Shown piece by piece: positions 45,327 to 54,484 of a stretch of DNA of 64,000 bases; positions within the stretch are counted from its first letter, which is position 1; every line of letters begins with the position of its first letter. The position numbers and the translations under genes were made by a program. This DNA is from Hymenobacter rigui (GTDB taxonomy: Bacteria; Bacteroidota; Bacteroidia; Cytophagales; Hymenobacteraceae): assembly GCF_003944715.1 (NCBI RefSeq), contig NZ_RWIT01000001.1, positions 62,001-126,000 of the forward strand. The letters run 5' to 3'. Under the pieces are notes generated by a model. The model saw only the letters and a program-made list of their open reading frames with translations, was not told where the DNA came from and did no database searches.

Positions 45327-46070
45327 CTACTCCCGCTCCCGCACCAGCCGGTACAGTGCTTCGCGGTAGGTTTCGCCCACCGGAATGGCCTGCTCGCCGA
45401 TGTACACCGTGTTGCCATCCACCATACTGATCTTGTCTACGGCTACCAGAAACGACTTGTGCACCCGCAGAAACGGGGGCTGCGGCAACTGTGCGGCCAG
45501 TTCCTTGAGCGTCTGGTAGGTGATAAGGCGCTGGCCCGCCACGAAGAGCGTCACGTAGTTGCCCAGCGCCTCGGCGTAGAGAATATCGGCGTGACTGACG
45601 CGCAGAAACTTGTTTTTGCTTTCGCCCTTCACGAACAGGTAGCCATTGGCCGCCGGAACCGAAGCCGCTGGTGCCGCAGCCGCGGGCAGCGGCGGGGGCG
45701 CAACGGGCGGGGCGGGGGCCAGCAGGGCCTGGGCTTTCTGCACGGCCCGCAGAAACCGGTCGAAGGCAATGGGCTTGAGCAGGTAATCCACCACGTCGTG
45801 CTCGTAGCCTTCCAGGGCGTATTCGGGATAGGCGGTGGTGAGGATGACTTTGCACCGGTTGCCGCAGAGCTTCAGAAACTGCAGGCCCGTCAGCTCGGGC
45901 ATTTGAATGTCGAGAAACACGAGGTCGGCGCGGCCCGCCTGCACCCACTGCAGCGCCTCAATGGGGTTGGTGGTGGTGCCGGCCAGCTCCAGGCCCGGAA
46001 TTTTCTGGATGTAGGCGGCCAGCAGCCGGCTGGCGTAGGCTTCGTCATCAACGGCAATACAGCGGAGCAT
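45327..46070 (-). CDS. LytTR-family response regulator
   Basis: A 247-residue regulator. The receiver domain has Asp in LVFLDIQMPELTGLQ and Lys in DYLLKPIAFD. An Ala/Pro linker (APAPPVAPPPLPAAAAPAAS) leads to a LytTR DNA-binding domain (FLRVSHADILYAEALGNYVT, LRVHKSFLVAVDKI). The ATG at 46070 (MLRCIAVDDEA) is the receiver's natural start. It follows the LytS-type kinase on the same strand, 82 bases apart, so both probably form one operon. Confidence 0.92.
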   Translation of the reverse strand: MLRCIAVDDEAYASRLLAAYIQKIPGLELAGTTTNPIEALQWVQAGRADLVFLDIQMPELTGLQFLKLCGNRCKVILTTAYPEYALEGYEHDVVDYLLKPIAFDRFLRAVQKAQALLAPAPPVAPPPLPAAAAPAASVPAANGYLFVKGESKNKFLRVSHADILYAEALGNYVTLFVAGQRLITYQTLKELAAQLPQPPFLRVHKSFLVAVDKISMVDGNTVYIGEQAIPVGETYREALYRLVRERE

Positions 46071-46152
46071 AGCGGCGGGCAGCAGGAAGTGGACGCCGCA
46101 ATATAGCCGCCAGAACAACTCTGCGCCCTCTGCGGGCACCGCAGTCAGGACT

Positions 46153-47169
46153 TCACCCCAACTCCAGCTCCAGCAGCGTGCGGTGCGTGGTGCCGTCGGA
46201 GTGCACCTGCAGGCGGTGGCGGCCGGGATACAGCAGTTCCAGCCGCCGCCGGATATTGGCCAGCCCGATGCCCGTCGTGTGGTCTTTCTGGTGCTGATTG
46301 ATGTGGTTGTGCACCTCAAACTGCAGCTGCCGGGACGTGGGCAGGCGCAGACTGATGCGCACCGGGCACTCGGGCCGGCCCGTGACGCCGTGCTTGAGGG
46401 CATTTTCCACAAACGGAATCAGCAGCAGCGCCGCAATGCGCTGCTCATCAACGGCCCCCTGCACGTCCAGCTCCACAAAAAACCGGTCCTCGAACCGCAG
46501 CCGGTGCAGCGCCAGGTAGTTGTGCAGGTAGGTTACTTCGTGCTGCAGGCTGGCCGTGCCGTCGGGGCTTTCCGTGAGCATGTAGCGCATCAGGTCGGAG
46601 AGGCGCAGCACCGCGTCGGCTAGCGGCTCCGACACCAAGTAGGCTTCGGCGTAGAGGTAGTTGAGCGTGTTGTAGAGGAAGTGCGGGTTGATCTGGGTTT
46701 TGAGGAAGGCCAGCTCGGCCCGGGTTTTCTCCTGCTGCAGCTGCTGGTGCTCCCGCTCCCGCCGAAACGCGTTTTCCAGCCCCCACACGGCCGCGCTCAG
46801 CACGATATAGGAGGTGCCCCAATACAAATTGTCGAGGGCGTAGCGGCTGAGTGTAGTATCGGGCGAGTAGTTGCTGATGCCCACGGTGGCGGGCAGCAAT
46901 ATTTCTTCCAGCAGGTAGCGCAGCACAATGAAGGCGCCCATCATGCCGGCCACACCCAGCAGCAGCTGTGGCAGCCGGCCGCGCCGCAGGTAGCGCGGAA
47001 ACACCCACAGGTAGCCCAGGTAGAACTGCACGCACTTCACCAGCAGCAGGGTGTAGGTGAGGATGGCAAACGAGCGTTTCGCGTGGTCGAGGTAGAGGCC
47101 CAAGCCGATGTAGCCGGCCCACAGCCCCCAGCCCAGCACATGCAGCCCGATGAGTTGGCGTTTCGTCAT
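46153..47169 (-). CDS. LytS/YehU-type sensor histidine kinase
   Basis: A 338-residue membrane kinase of the His_kinase family. The N-terminal ~130 residues contain about four hydrophobic segments (IGLHVLGWGLWAGYIGLGLY, LLLGVAGMMGAFIVLRYLL). The phospho-acceptor His is in LKTQINPHFLYNTLNYLY. The ATP site follows (LLLIPFVENALKHGV, GIGLANIRRRL). No extracellular sensor domain is visible, so the signal may be in the membrane. It precedes its LytTR regulator. Confidence 0.9.
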   Translation of the reverse strand: MTKRQLIGLHVLGWGLWAGYIGLGLYLDHAKRSFAILTYTLLLVKCVQFYLGYLWVFPRYLRRGRLPQLLLGVAGMMGAFIVLRYLLEEILLPATVGISNYSPDTTLSRYALDNLYWGTSYIVLSAAVWGLENAFRREREHQQLQQEKTRAELAFLKTQINPHFLYNTLNYLYAEAYLVSEPLADAVLRLSDLMRYMLTESPDGTASLQHEVTYLHNYLALHRLRFEDRFFVELDVQGAVDEQRIAALLLIPFVENALKHGVTGRPECPVRISLRLPTSRQLQFEVHNHINQHQKDHTTGIGLANIRRRLELLYPGRHRLQVHSDGTTHRTLLELELG

Positions 47170-47378
47170 GCCCTAAAAGTAGCAGGAGCCGCCCGGCGGG
47201 CGCAGTTTATTATGTGAACCCGCCGGTTTGGCTTGTGAACCGGACGGCTGGGTTCCGGGCGGGCAGATGGGGAGTTGGCAACTGGTTTTGGGTGGTTGAG
47301 ATAATAAAGTTTCGGCCGGCGGGCGGGGCCTGCACCTTTGACTCAGTTCTGCCACCTCACCTACTTTCCTCTTTCGTT

Positions 47379-48467
47379 ATGCTGCTTTCCACGCTCCGCC
47401 ACCTGCTGTTCTGCCTGTTGCTGGTACTTCCCCTGGCCGCCCATTCCCAATCTGCCGCGCCGCTCGAAGTGGTGATGGTGGCTTCTTCGCACGTCAACAC
47501 CGGCCCCGCTGCCAGCTACCGGCCCGTCATCGAGAAGCTGAAAGCCTACAAGCCCGACATGATTTTCGGCGAGTATATCTCGGCCACGGAGCTGCAGCAG
47601 CTGCCCGCCGACAACTACGCCTCCCGCATGTTCCGGCCCCGCCAGCAGTTTGTGCAGCAGCGCAGCCCCAAAGCCCGGCCCCTCACGGCGCGCCAGATGG
47701 AAAAAGCCCGGCAGGCGCTGGCCGGCTTCCCCTACTACCATAAAACCCGCATGGAGCTGGCCCGCAGCTACGTGCTCGGCTCCGACCGCGCCAATGCTGA
47801 GTACCAACTCTACCTGCTCAACCAGGAAATGAAGCCCCGCTTCGGCGCGCAGGAGCTGGCCTACTTCAACACCGTATTCGGCGGCTCCGACTCCCTAAAA
47901 CAGCGCCGCTTGGTGCGCTCTACCAGCGAGTACCACAAGATCTTTTTCCCGCTGGCCTACGAGCTGCAGCACCCCCAGATATATCCCATGGACTGCCAGC
48001 TTTACGATGTGGCCTGGAGTACGGCCTGGGGGCAGGCTGCGGAGCGCGTAGCAGCCCTGGAAGCCCGCTTCAAGCTTGATTCCACCTCGGCCGAAGCCAC
48101 CACCTGGCGCCGCATGAACGCCGCCGGCACCACCTACGCCAACTACGGCCCCACCACCAACGAGCCGTTGGCTGTCTACCAGTCCCTCAACGTCCCCGCC
48201 TATGCTCAGGTAGATGAACCCGCCAACTTCTACGGCGGCGTGGCCCTCTACGGTGCGCCCGGCTTCCCAACGGAAGAAGTGAAGGCCATGAAAGCCCAAT
48301 GGATGCTGCGTAACCAGGGCATGTGCGCCAACGTGGTGCGCCTGGCCCGCCAGCAGGGCGCCCGCCGGGTGGTGGTAGCCGTCGGGGCCTCCCACGGCCA
48401 GGTGATGACCGAGCTGCTCCGCGCCACGCCCGGCGTGACGGTAGTCAGCTTCAACGACCTGCCGTAG
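47379..48467 (+). CDS. DUF5694-like secreted protein
   Basis: A 362-residue protein with signal peptide (LVLPLAAHSQ). It has a TraB/DUF5694-like pattern: LEVVMVASSHVNTG near the start, PDMIFGEYISATELQ, IYPMDCQLYDVAWS and RRVVVAVGASHGQVMTELL near the end, with His residues at both ends of the fold. Function is unknown. I chose the ATG at 47379 because it begins the signal peptide. It is divergent from the LytS-type kinase. Confidence 0.75.
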   Translation: MLLSTLRHLLFCLLLVLPLAAHSQSAAPLEVVMVASSHVNTGPAASYRPVIEKLKAYKPDMIFGEYISATELQQLPADNYASRMFRPRQQFVQQRSPKARPLTARQMEKARQALAGFPYYHKTRMELARSYVLGSDRANAEYQLYLLNQEMKPRFGAQELAYFNTVFGGSDSLKQRRLVRSTSEYHKIFFPLAYELQHPQIYPMDCQLYDVAWSTAWGQAAERVAALEARFKLDSTSAEATTWRRMNAAGTTYANYGPTTNEPLAVYQSLNVPAYAQVDEPANFYGGVALYGAPGFPTEEVKAMKAQWMLRNQGMCANVVRLARQQGARRVVVAVGASHGQVMTELLRATPGVTVVSFNDLP

Positions 48468-48533
48468 CGCAACCAGACTATCCGAGTGAATAATTTGGGG
48501 TGAGTAGGGTACGTGAACTGTTGTAGTGAATAT

Positions 48534-48573
48534 AAAAAGGCCTGCCGCAGTGCACACTGTGGCAGGCCTTTGG
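48534..48573. terminator. Bidirectional terminator between convergent genes
   Basis: AAAGGCCTGCCGCAG (48536-48550) pairs with CTGTGGCAGGCCTTT (48557-48571) with one G-T wobble and a 6-base loop. Upstream A residues serve the minus-strand def gene and downstream T residues serve the plus-strand gene. Confidence 0.85.
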
Positions 48574-48599
48574 CGTTGTTATGGAGTGCGTCTGGCCTC

Positions 48600-49199
48600 C
48601 TATCGGCGGCCCTGGCCGGCGAACTTCATCCGGTAGTCGGCCGATACGTCGCCTTTGCTGATGCGGGCCAGCTTGCCCTTCAGCAGCTGCTTCTTCAGGC
48701 CCGATACGTAGTCCGTAAACAGCACGCCCTCTAGGTGGTCGTACTCGTGCTGAATTACGCGGGCCGTCATGCCCGAGAAGGTTTCCTCGTGCTGCTGGCG
48801 GTTTTCGTCTTCGTAGCGCAGCACAATGGTAGCGTGGCGCACCACTTTCTCGCGCACGCCCGGAATGCTCAGGCAGCCTTCCTCAAAAGCCCATTCTTCG
48901 CCGGTTTCACTTACCATCTGCGGGTTGATGAAGGCGCGCTTCACCGGTCCGGCCGTGGGTTCTTCCACAATGGGGTTGCCATCTTCATCCTCATCCATCA
49001 TGGGCTCGGAGTCAATGACAAACAGCCGAATGCTTTTGCCTACCTGCGGGGCGGCCAGGCCCACGCCGTGCGCGTGGTACATGGTGTCGTACATGTCGGC
49101 AATAATCTGCTTGAGTTCTGCGGCCGGGAAATCGGCCGGAATAAGTTTGGCCTTGGCTTTCAGCACTGGGTCGCCGAAGGCAACAATGGGGTAAATCAT
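48600..49199 (-). CDS. def: Peptide deformylase
   Basis: A 199-residue metalloenzyme that removes the N-formyl group from nascent proteins. The three motifs are HGVGLAAPQVG, EEGCLSIPG with the metal-binding Cys, and QHEYDHLEGVLF with the HExxH zinc/iron ligands and catalytic Glu. The insertion MMDEDEDGNPIVEE between motifs 1 and 2 is common in Bacteroidota. The start overlaps the ruvX stop by 4 bases (ATGA), implying translational coupling. Confidence 0.97.
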   Translation of the reverse strand: MIYPIVAFGDPVLKAKAKLIPADFPAAELKQIIADMYDTMYHAHGVGLAAPQVGKSIRLFVIDSEPMMDEDEDGNPIVEEPTAGPVKRAFINPQMVSETGEEWAFEEGCLSIPGVREKVVRHATIVLRYEDENRQQHEETFSGMTARVIQHEYDHLEGVLFTDYVSGLKKQLLKGKLARISKGDVSADYRMKFAGQGRR

Positions 49200-49606
49200 C
49201 GGGATTCGAGGTAGGATTGCAGAATGATGGTGGCGGCCACCTTATCTACGGTGGCTTTGTCGCGGCGGTCCTTTTTGCCGAGCCCCCCGGCCAGCATGGC
49301 GGCGTGGGCCATGCGGGAGGTAAACCGCTCGTCAATCTCGTGCACGGGCACCGCCGGAAACTCCTTGCGCAGCTTGCGCACCACGCCCACTACGGCACTG
49401 GTAGAGTCGGTGGCCTCGTTGTTGAGGTTTTTGGGCATGCCGATGACGAGGGCCGCCAGCGGCTCGCGCTGGTGGTAGGCCTTCAGGTAAGTCAGCAGAT
49501 CCTGACTGTGAATGGTGTCCAGCGGAGTGGCAATCAGCTGGAGCGGATCCGTAACGGCCAGCCCCACCCGCTTATGGCCGTAGTCGATGGCAAGAATTCG
49601 GCCCAT
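49196..49606 (-). CDS. ruvX: Holliday junction resolvase-like YqgF/RuvX
   Basis: A 136-residue RNase H-fold protein. MGRILAIDYGHKRVGLAVTD holds the first catalytic Asp, LVIGMPKNLNNEATDST the Glu region, and DERFTSRMAHAAMLAGG plus DKATVDKVAAT the remaining acidic residues. Known roles are 16S pre-rRNA 5' processing and possible junction resolution. The ATG at 49606 was preferred over the one directly before it. It lies upstream of def with overlap. Confidence 0.95.
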   Translation of the reverse strand: MGRILAIDYGHKRVGLAVTDPLQLIATPLDTIHSQDLLTYLKAYHQREPLAALVIGMPKNLNNEATDSTSAVVGVVRKLRKEFPAVPVHEIDERFTSRMAHAAMLAGGLGKKDRRDKATVDKVAATIILQSYLESR

Positions 49607-49609
49607 CAC

Positions 49610-50026
49610 AAAAAAGAAAAGTAACGCCAGAAGGCAACGGCTCCGGTACTTGCCCGAAGCTGCTCACAAAGATACGATGCCCCTGCAGAAAGGTGGCATA
49701 TCGAGTACTCATCCCCACCGGTCGGCACCGGGCGCCCTATCTCATTCACCGGCAAAAATCAGCGGTTAAACGAAGTGCGCCAGTCTTTCTAAAATGATAA
49801 AATAATATTTGTATTCGATTCACAATCAGAATGTTTGTAGTAGCATTTGGTGAAGGTGTTGTTTTGTGTTATTGACTCCAATAAATAAAAAATTGCACTG
49901 TTATTTGAAAATGCTGATGCCTCCATATGGTGCCGCGGTTTCTTGGAAAAGTTTCAATAGTTTTGAAGACCTGTCAGTACTGTGCATTTCTGATTATCGG
50001 CTGAACAACTACTCTCTCAACGCGTT
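49610..50026. other. 417-base spacer with an AT-rich island
   Basis: No gene is recognised. Bases ~49790-49990 are clearly AT-richer than the surroundings (AAAATGATAAAATAATATTT, AATAAATAAAAAATTGCACT). Such islands often hold promoters in GC-rich Bacteroidota. A TTTG-N18-AATGTTTG pair lies at 49808-49837, one base off the TTTG/TAnnTTTG consensus. Confidence 0.5.
49959..49966 (+). promoter_or_regulatory. Candidate -7 element of a Bacteroidota promoter
   Basis: TAGTTTTG matches the TAnnTTTG consensus exactly and lies 61 bases before the CtpA-type start. A -33 TTTG at the expected distance is not evident (TTTC at 49940 is only 15 bases upstream), so confidence is limited. Confidence 0.35.
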
Positions 50027-51709
50027 ATGACCTCCGAGCCCCACGACTCGCCGCAGTCCGCGTCGAAGCCGAACCCGCGAAATTTCCGGCGGCAGGTACG
50101 GCAGCCATTGCTGCTGGGGCTGGCCCTGCTGGCCGGGGTGCTGCTGGGTGCTAACCCCTTCCGCCCCTCCGATCAGAACCCCGACCTCACGGCCCGCGGC
50201 TACCTAAAGTTCAAGGAAATCCTCAGCTACGTGGACCGGGATTACGTGGACTCGGTAAACGCCGAGGAGCTGTCGGATTACGCCATCAGCCGCATGCTGG
50301 AGCGCCTCGATCCGCACTCGGTGTTTATACCGGCCAAGCAGCAGCAGCAAGCCTCTTCCTTCCTGCAAAGTGACTACGACGGCATTGGCGTCGAGTTCAA
50401 CCTGTTCCGCGACACGGTAACGGTAGTAGCTCCGCTTAGCGAAGGCCCCGCCGAGCAGGCCGGCCTGCAGCCCGGTGACCGGATTCTGGCCGTGAACGGG
50501 CAGCGGGTTTCGGGCGTGCACATGACCACGGAGCAGATGTTCGGCAAGCTGCGTGGCCCCCGGGGCTCCAACGTGGTGCTGCAGCTGGTGCGCCGCGGTT
50601 TGCCGCGCCCCATCAACGTGCAGGTAACGCGCAACCGCATCCCCAACTCTTCGGTGGACGTAGCCTATATGGTAGACAACCAGACCGGCTACATTAAGGT
50701 AAGCCGCTTCGCCAGCGGTACCTACGATGAGTTCAAGGCCGCCCTCGGCGACCTGCGCCGCCAGGGCCTCACCCGCCTCGTGCTGGATTTGCGCGGCAAC
50801 CCCGGCGGCTACCTCGACCGGGCCACCAAAATGGCCGATGAGTTCATTGGGGGCACCAAGAAGATTGTGTACACCGATGGCAAAGGCGACCAGTACGATA
50901 CGCAAACCTTCTCCCGGGTGGCCGGCGAGTTTGAGGAAGGCTCATTGGTGGTGATGGTGGACGAAGGCAGCGCCTCGGCCGCCGAAGTGCTGGCCGGCGC
51001 GTTGCAGGACCACGACCGGGCCGTGCTGGTGGGCCGCCGCACCTTCGGCAAGGGCCTGGTCCAGCAGCCCATTGCCCTCAACGACGGCTCGGAACTGCGC
51101 CTGACCATTGCCCGCTACTACACGCCTTCGGGCCGCAGCATCCAGAAATCATACCGTGGCGGGCTGGGCGAGTACGAGAAGGACCTGCAGAACCGCCTGC
51201 GCCACGGCGAGCTGTTCCACGCCGACAGCATTCACTTCGCCGATTCGCTGAAGTACCGCACGGCCCACGGCCGCACCGTGTACGGCGGCGGCGGCATCAT
51301 GCCCGATTTGTTTGTGCCCCGCGACACCTCGGCTACGTCGGCTTACTACACGCGGCTGCAGAGCAACAACCTCATCCGGGAGTACGCCGTGGCCTACTAT
51401 CAGGAGCACAAGGACGAGCTGGAGGCCCTGCGCTTCGAGCAGTACAACCAGACGTTCCGCGTGAGCGAAACGCAGCTGCAGCAGCTGGCTGCCCGCGCGG
51501 CCCACAACGGCATCCCGCAGGACGCCGCCGGCCTGCGCCGCAGCACGCCCCTGCTGCGCACCCAGCTCAAAGCCCTCATTGCCCGCAGCGCCTACGGTAA
51601 ATCGGCCTACTTTCAGATCCTGAACCAGGATGATGTGGAGATGCAGCAGGCCCTGAAAGCCGTGCAGGAGCCCAATAACCCCGTGATGCTGGGGCTGCTG
51701 GAGAAGTAG
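50027..51709 (+). CDS. C-terminal processing peptidase (S41, CtpA-type)
   Basis: A 560-residue membrane-anchored serine protease. An N-terminal hydrophobic segment (PLLLGLALLAGVLLGANPF) precedes a PDZ domain (~residues 105-190: GIGVEFNLFRDTVTVVAPLS, GDRILAVNGQRV). The S41 core follows: LVLDLRGNPGGYLDRA, nucleophilic Ser in DEGSASAAEVLAGAL, and Lys in TFGKGLVQQP. The C-terminal ~150 residues are a helical tail. It degrades or trims periplasmic proteins. It is monocistronic, followed by a type A hairpin and a terminator. Confidence 0.92.
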   Translation: MTSEPHDSPQSASKPNPRNFRRQVRQPLLLGLALLAGVLLGANPFRPSDQNPDLTARGYLKFKEILSYVDRDYVDSVNAEELSDYAISRMLERLDPHSVFIPAKQQQQASSFLQSDYDGIGVEFNLFRDTVTVVAPLSEGPAEQAGLQPGDRILAVNGQRVSGVHMTTEQMFGKLRGPRGSNVVLQLVRRGLPRPINVQVTRNRIPNSSVDVAYMVDNQTGYIKVSRFASGTYDEFKAALGDLRRQGLTRLVLDLRGNPGGYLDRATKMADEFIGGTKKIVYTDGKGDQYDTQTFSRVAGEFEEGSLVVMVDEGSASAAEVLAGALQDHDRAVLVGRRTFGKGLVQQPIALNDGSELRLTIARYYTPSGRSIQKSYRGGLGEYEKDLQNRLRHGELFHADSIHFADSLKYRTAHGRTVYGGGGIMPDLFVPRDTSATSAYYTRLQSNNLIREYAVAYYQEHKDELEALRFEQYNQTFRVSETQLQQLAARAAHNGIPQDAAGLRRSTPLLRTQLKALIARSAYGKSAYFQILNQDDVEMQQALKAVQEPNNPVMLGLLEK

Positions 51710-51751
51710 CCGGGCGGCGTGCTGGATGGTGGCAACGGAAAATGGTGAACT

Positions 51752-51841
51752 GTCATGCTGAGCTTGCCGAAGCATCTCTACCTCTGACTAACTGAATCAT
51801 ACAACGAAGCGGTAGAGATGCTTCGGCAAGCTCAGCATGAC
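51752..51841. repeat. Type A inverted repeat, copy 5
   Basis: GTCATGCTGAGCTTGCCGAA, then GCATCTCTACC (51752-51782), is exactly complementary to 51811-51841, giving a 31-bp stem with a 28-base loop. It lies 43 bases after the protease stop and shares its CTTGCCGAAG words with copies 2 and 3. Confidence 0.9.
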
Positions 51842-51863
51842 GTTCCAGGTTCGTAACAGACGC

Positions 51864-51893
51864 AAAAGGCCCGCAATGCACTGCGGGCCTTTT
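51864..51893. terminator. Bidirectional intrinsic terminator
   Basis: AAAAGGCCCGCA and TGCGGGCCTTTT pair perfectly with a 6-base loop. It serves the convergent protease and transglutaminase-like genes and is distinct from the adjacent type A repeat. Confidence 0.88.
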
Positions 51894-51911
51894 GCCTAAG
51901 GATGGCTTTTC

Positions 51912-52898
51912 CTACTTCACATCCTGAAACCGGAACGTCTGCTGAATGCCCGTCAGCGGTTTGCCATCAGCCTCGGCGTAGGGGTAGATGAAGTAGTTGA
52001 GCGGGGCGCTTTTCTGACGCGGCGTGAGCACCAAATCCCGGCCCCGGGTGAACTCCAGACGGTTTTCGTCGTGGGCCCCGAAGAAGTAGTTGCGGCGGGT
52101 GGGGTTTTTGGCGGCTTCGGAGGCATCAACGGGTACCCAGCCCGTGGTGGGCGTGTAGAACTCAGCCCAGCAGTGGTAGCCCTTGATTTCGCCCTGCCCC
52201 CGCTCAGGCGGCAGCGGAAAGCCGATGCTGAAGCGCGCCGGAATGCCCACGGCCCGGCAGTAGCCAATGAACACGGCGTGGAAATCGGTGCAGTTGCCGC
52301 GGCGGGCGTCGCAGGCGTAGTAAATGTCGCCCCGGCCCCAGCCCTGGCCGGTTTTGTCGTACGTCACGGTGCTGACCACATGCTCATAGATGGCGCGGGC
52401 TTTCTCGAGGTCGGTTTTGGCCTGGGCTTTTGTTACAACTTCCTGGGCCCACTGTTTGATTTTATCGTCGAGCGGCACGAGGCGGTCGGGCTGGAGCCAG
52501 CGGGCCATGTCGGGGTCAGCAGCTTCGGTGCGGCGGGCTTTTTTGGGCGCGGCGCTGGTCAGGTAGGGGTTGAGGCGCTCCTGGCGGGTGGCTTCCAGCT
52601 GCATTTCTACCCGCAAGTTGGCGGCCTGTGCGGCGGCTACTTTCAGGTGTAGCAGCTGGTTACCATACTGGCCGGTGCGCACGGTGTAGGGCACGGTGGT
52701 TTTCACCGTCAGGCCGCTGACCTGCTGGTAAGCATCGGGGTGGGGCACCGGCAGCCACAGCTCCACCGAGTCGGTGCCGGCGGGCAGGGGCGGTACGGTG
52801 GCTGCGTACGTGAAGGTGAACGTGCGGCTGCGGGGCGCGGGCGCGGCCGGAGTATCGGGGGTAAAGAACGAGAGCAGAGGGAGCAGAAAGGAGAGCAT
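51912..52898 (-). CDS. Transglutaminase-like superfamily protein
   Basis: A 328-residue protein with a short hydrophobic signal (MLSFLLPLLSFFTP). The N-terminal ~110 residues are a beta domain (VELWLPVPHPDAYQQVSGLT). The transglutaminase core has Cys in DARRGNCTDFHAVFIGYC, His in GYHCWAEFYTP and Asp in WVPVDASEA, a full triad. It may act as a protease or crosslinking-like enzyme in the envelope. The ATG at 52898 is the nearest to the signal; longer frames lack one. It is divergent from the homogentisate dioxygenase gene. Confidence 0.87.
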   Translation of the reverse strand: MLSFLLPLLSFFTPDTPAAPAPRSRTFTFTYAATVPPLPAGTDSVELWLPVPHPDAYQQVSGLTVKTTVPYTVRTGQYGNQLLHLKVAAAQAANLRVEMQLEATRQERLNPYLTSAAPKKARRTEAADPDMARWLQPDRLVPLDDKIKQWAQEVVTKAQAKTDLEKARAIYEHVVSTVTYDKTGQGWGRGDIYYACDARRGNCTDFHAVFIGYCRAVGIPARFSIGFPLPPERGQGEIKGYHCWAEFYTPTTGWVPVDASEAAKNPTRRNYFFGAHDENRLEFTRGRDLVLTPRQKSAPLNYFIYPYAEADGKPLTGIQQTFRFQDVK

Positions 52899-53096
52899 AG
52901 CAGCAGAAGAAAGGGGGCCGGGCAACGGGAGAAGCCGAAAGGCGCCGGAAAAGTTGCCGGGGCCGCCGTTGCGTAAAAGTACGGTCATCCACCTTAGGCT
53001 TACTGGGTGGACGGGCACCGTGAGGTCAGCGGCAAATCCTGTACCTTCACTGCCCGGCATTCTTTGCTTGTTTCCCACCCGCAATTTTCCACCCGT

Positions 53097-54305
53097 ATGC
53101 CCTTCTATCAACGCTTAGGCCAGATTCCGCGCAAGCGCCATACCCAGTTCCGCCAGCCCGACGGCTCCCTCTACCACGAGCAGCTGGTGGGCACGCTGGG
53201 CTTCCACGGCGTCTCGTCGCTGCTCTATCATAAGCACGCACCCACCGAAATCAGGAAGGTGGGGGAGCCCCGGCCCTTCGCCCCCAAGCTGCTGAAAGAC
53301 CGGCCACTGGAGCCGGCCCACCTGCGCACCCTGGCCCAGACCAGCACCGGCGGCGACTATCTGCAGGCCCGGCAGACGCTGCTCGGCAACGCCGACGTGA
53401 CCATGAGCATCTGCAACCCTACGGAGCAGCGCATGGATTACTACTACAAGAACGCGCTGGCCGATGAGGTGATTTTCGTGCACGAAGGCCGGGGTAAGCT
53501 GTGGAGCCAGCTGGGCAAGCTGGCCTTCGAGCCCGGCGACTACGTGGTGATTCCGCGCACCATCATTCACCAGCTGCACTTCGAGGAAGGCCCGGTGCGT
53601 TTGCTCATCATCGAGTCGTTCAGCCCCGTGGAGACCTGCCGCCGCTACCGCAACCACTTCGGGCAGCTGCTGGAGCACGCGCCCTACTGTGAGCGGGACT
53701 TCCGGGGCCCGTCGGAGCTGGTAGAGGATGACGTGCGCGAGTCGGGCGAGTACGAGGTGCGGGTGAAGAAGGACGGGCTGCTGCACACGCTGGTGTACGG
53801 CCACTCGCCCTTTGATGTGGTGGGCTGGGACGGCTACTTCTACCCCTACGCCACCAGCATCCACGATTTCGAGCCCATTACCGGCCGCATCCACCAGCCG
53901 CCACCCGTGCACCAGCAGTTCGAGGGGAATAACTTCGTTATCTGCTCCTTCGTGCCGCGTCTGTTCGATTATCACCCGCTGGCCATTCCGGCACCTTACA
54001 ACCACTCCAACGTCGATTCCGACGAGGTTCTGTACTACGTGGCGGGCAACTTCATGTCGCGCAAGGGCGTGGATCTGGCCTCGTTTACCTGGCATCCCAG
54101 TGGCATCCCGCACGGCCCGCACCCCGGCACCGTGGAAGCCAGCATTGGCAAGAAGGAAACCCACGAGCTGGCCGTGATGCTCGACACGTTCCGGCCGCTC
54201 TACCTCACCGAAGCCGCTTTGCCCTACGTGGACCCGCGCTACCCCATGAGCTGGCAGCCCGGCTTCGTGCCCGATCCGCCCCGCGCGGCGGATATGATGG
54301 ATTAG
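53097..54305 (+). CDS. hmgA: Homogentisate 1,2-dioxygenase
   Basis: A 402-residue iron enzyme that opens the homogentisate ring in tyrosine and phenylalanine breakdown, yielding maleylacetoacetate. The iron ligands are His and Glu in YNHSNVDSDEVLYY and His in GIPHGPHPG. TFSPVETCRR-like ESFSPVETCRRYRNHFGQLL and FPVVGWDG-like FDVVGWDGYFYPYA are family hallmarks. No other tyrosine-catabolic gene is adjacent. The ATG at 53097 fits the family N-terminus. A terminator follows. Confidence 0.93.
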   Translation: MPFYQRLGQIPRKRHTQFRQPDGSLYHEQLVGTLGFHGVSSLLYHKHAPTEIRKVGEPRPFAPKLLKDRPLEPAHLRTLAQTSTGGDYLQARQTLLGNADVTMSICNPTEQRMDYYYKNALADEVIFVHEGRGKLWSQLGKLAFEPGDYVVIPRTIIHQLHFEEGPVRLLIIESFSPVETCRRYRNHFGQLLEHAPYCERDFRGPSELVEDDVRESGEYEVRVKKDGLLHTLVYGHSPFDVVGWDGYFYPYATSIHDFEPITGRIHQPPPVHQQFEGNNFVICSFVPRLFDYHPLAIPAPYNHSNVDSDEVLYYVAGNFMSRKGVDLASFTWHPSGIPHGPHPGTVEASIGKKETHELAVMLDTFRPLYLTEAALPYVDPRYPMSWQPGFVPDPPRAADMMD

Positions 54306-54341
54306 CCGAAACGGCAGTTCGGCACTGAACACGATAACCGG

Positions 54342-54375
54342 AACCGGGACGTTAGGCAGCTGGCGTCCCGGTTTT
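54342..54375 (+). terminator. Intrinsic terminator after hmgA
   Basis: AACCGGGACG pairs with CGTCCCGGTT around a 12-base loop and is followed by TT. It begins 37 bases past the stop codon. Confidence 0.78.
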
Positions 54376-54484
54376 GGCTTGGTCGAGTTGTTGGTAAAGT
54401 TCGTGTGGCACAATTCGTGTTCTGGCGGCTCAGGCAAACCGGCGCAAACCGACGCTTCGTATCTTCGGTCAAATTGCAAAACCC

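Noticed and set aside
53115..54479. 454-codon open frame on the minus strand
   Set aside because: It is antisense to homogentisate dioxygenase, whose catalytic motifs are unambiguous; the antisense product has no family features.
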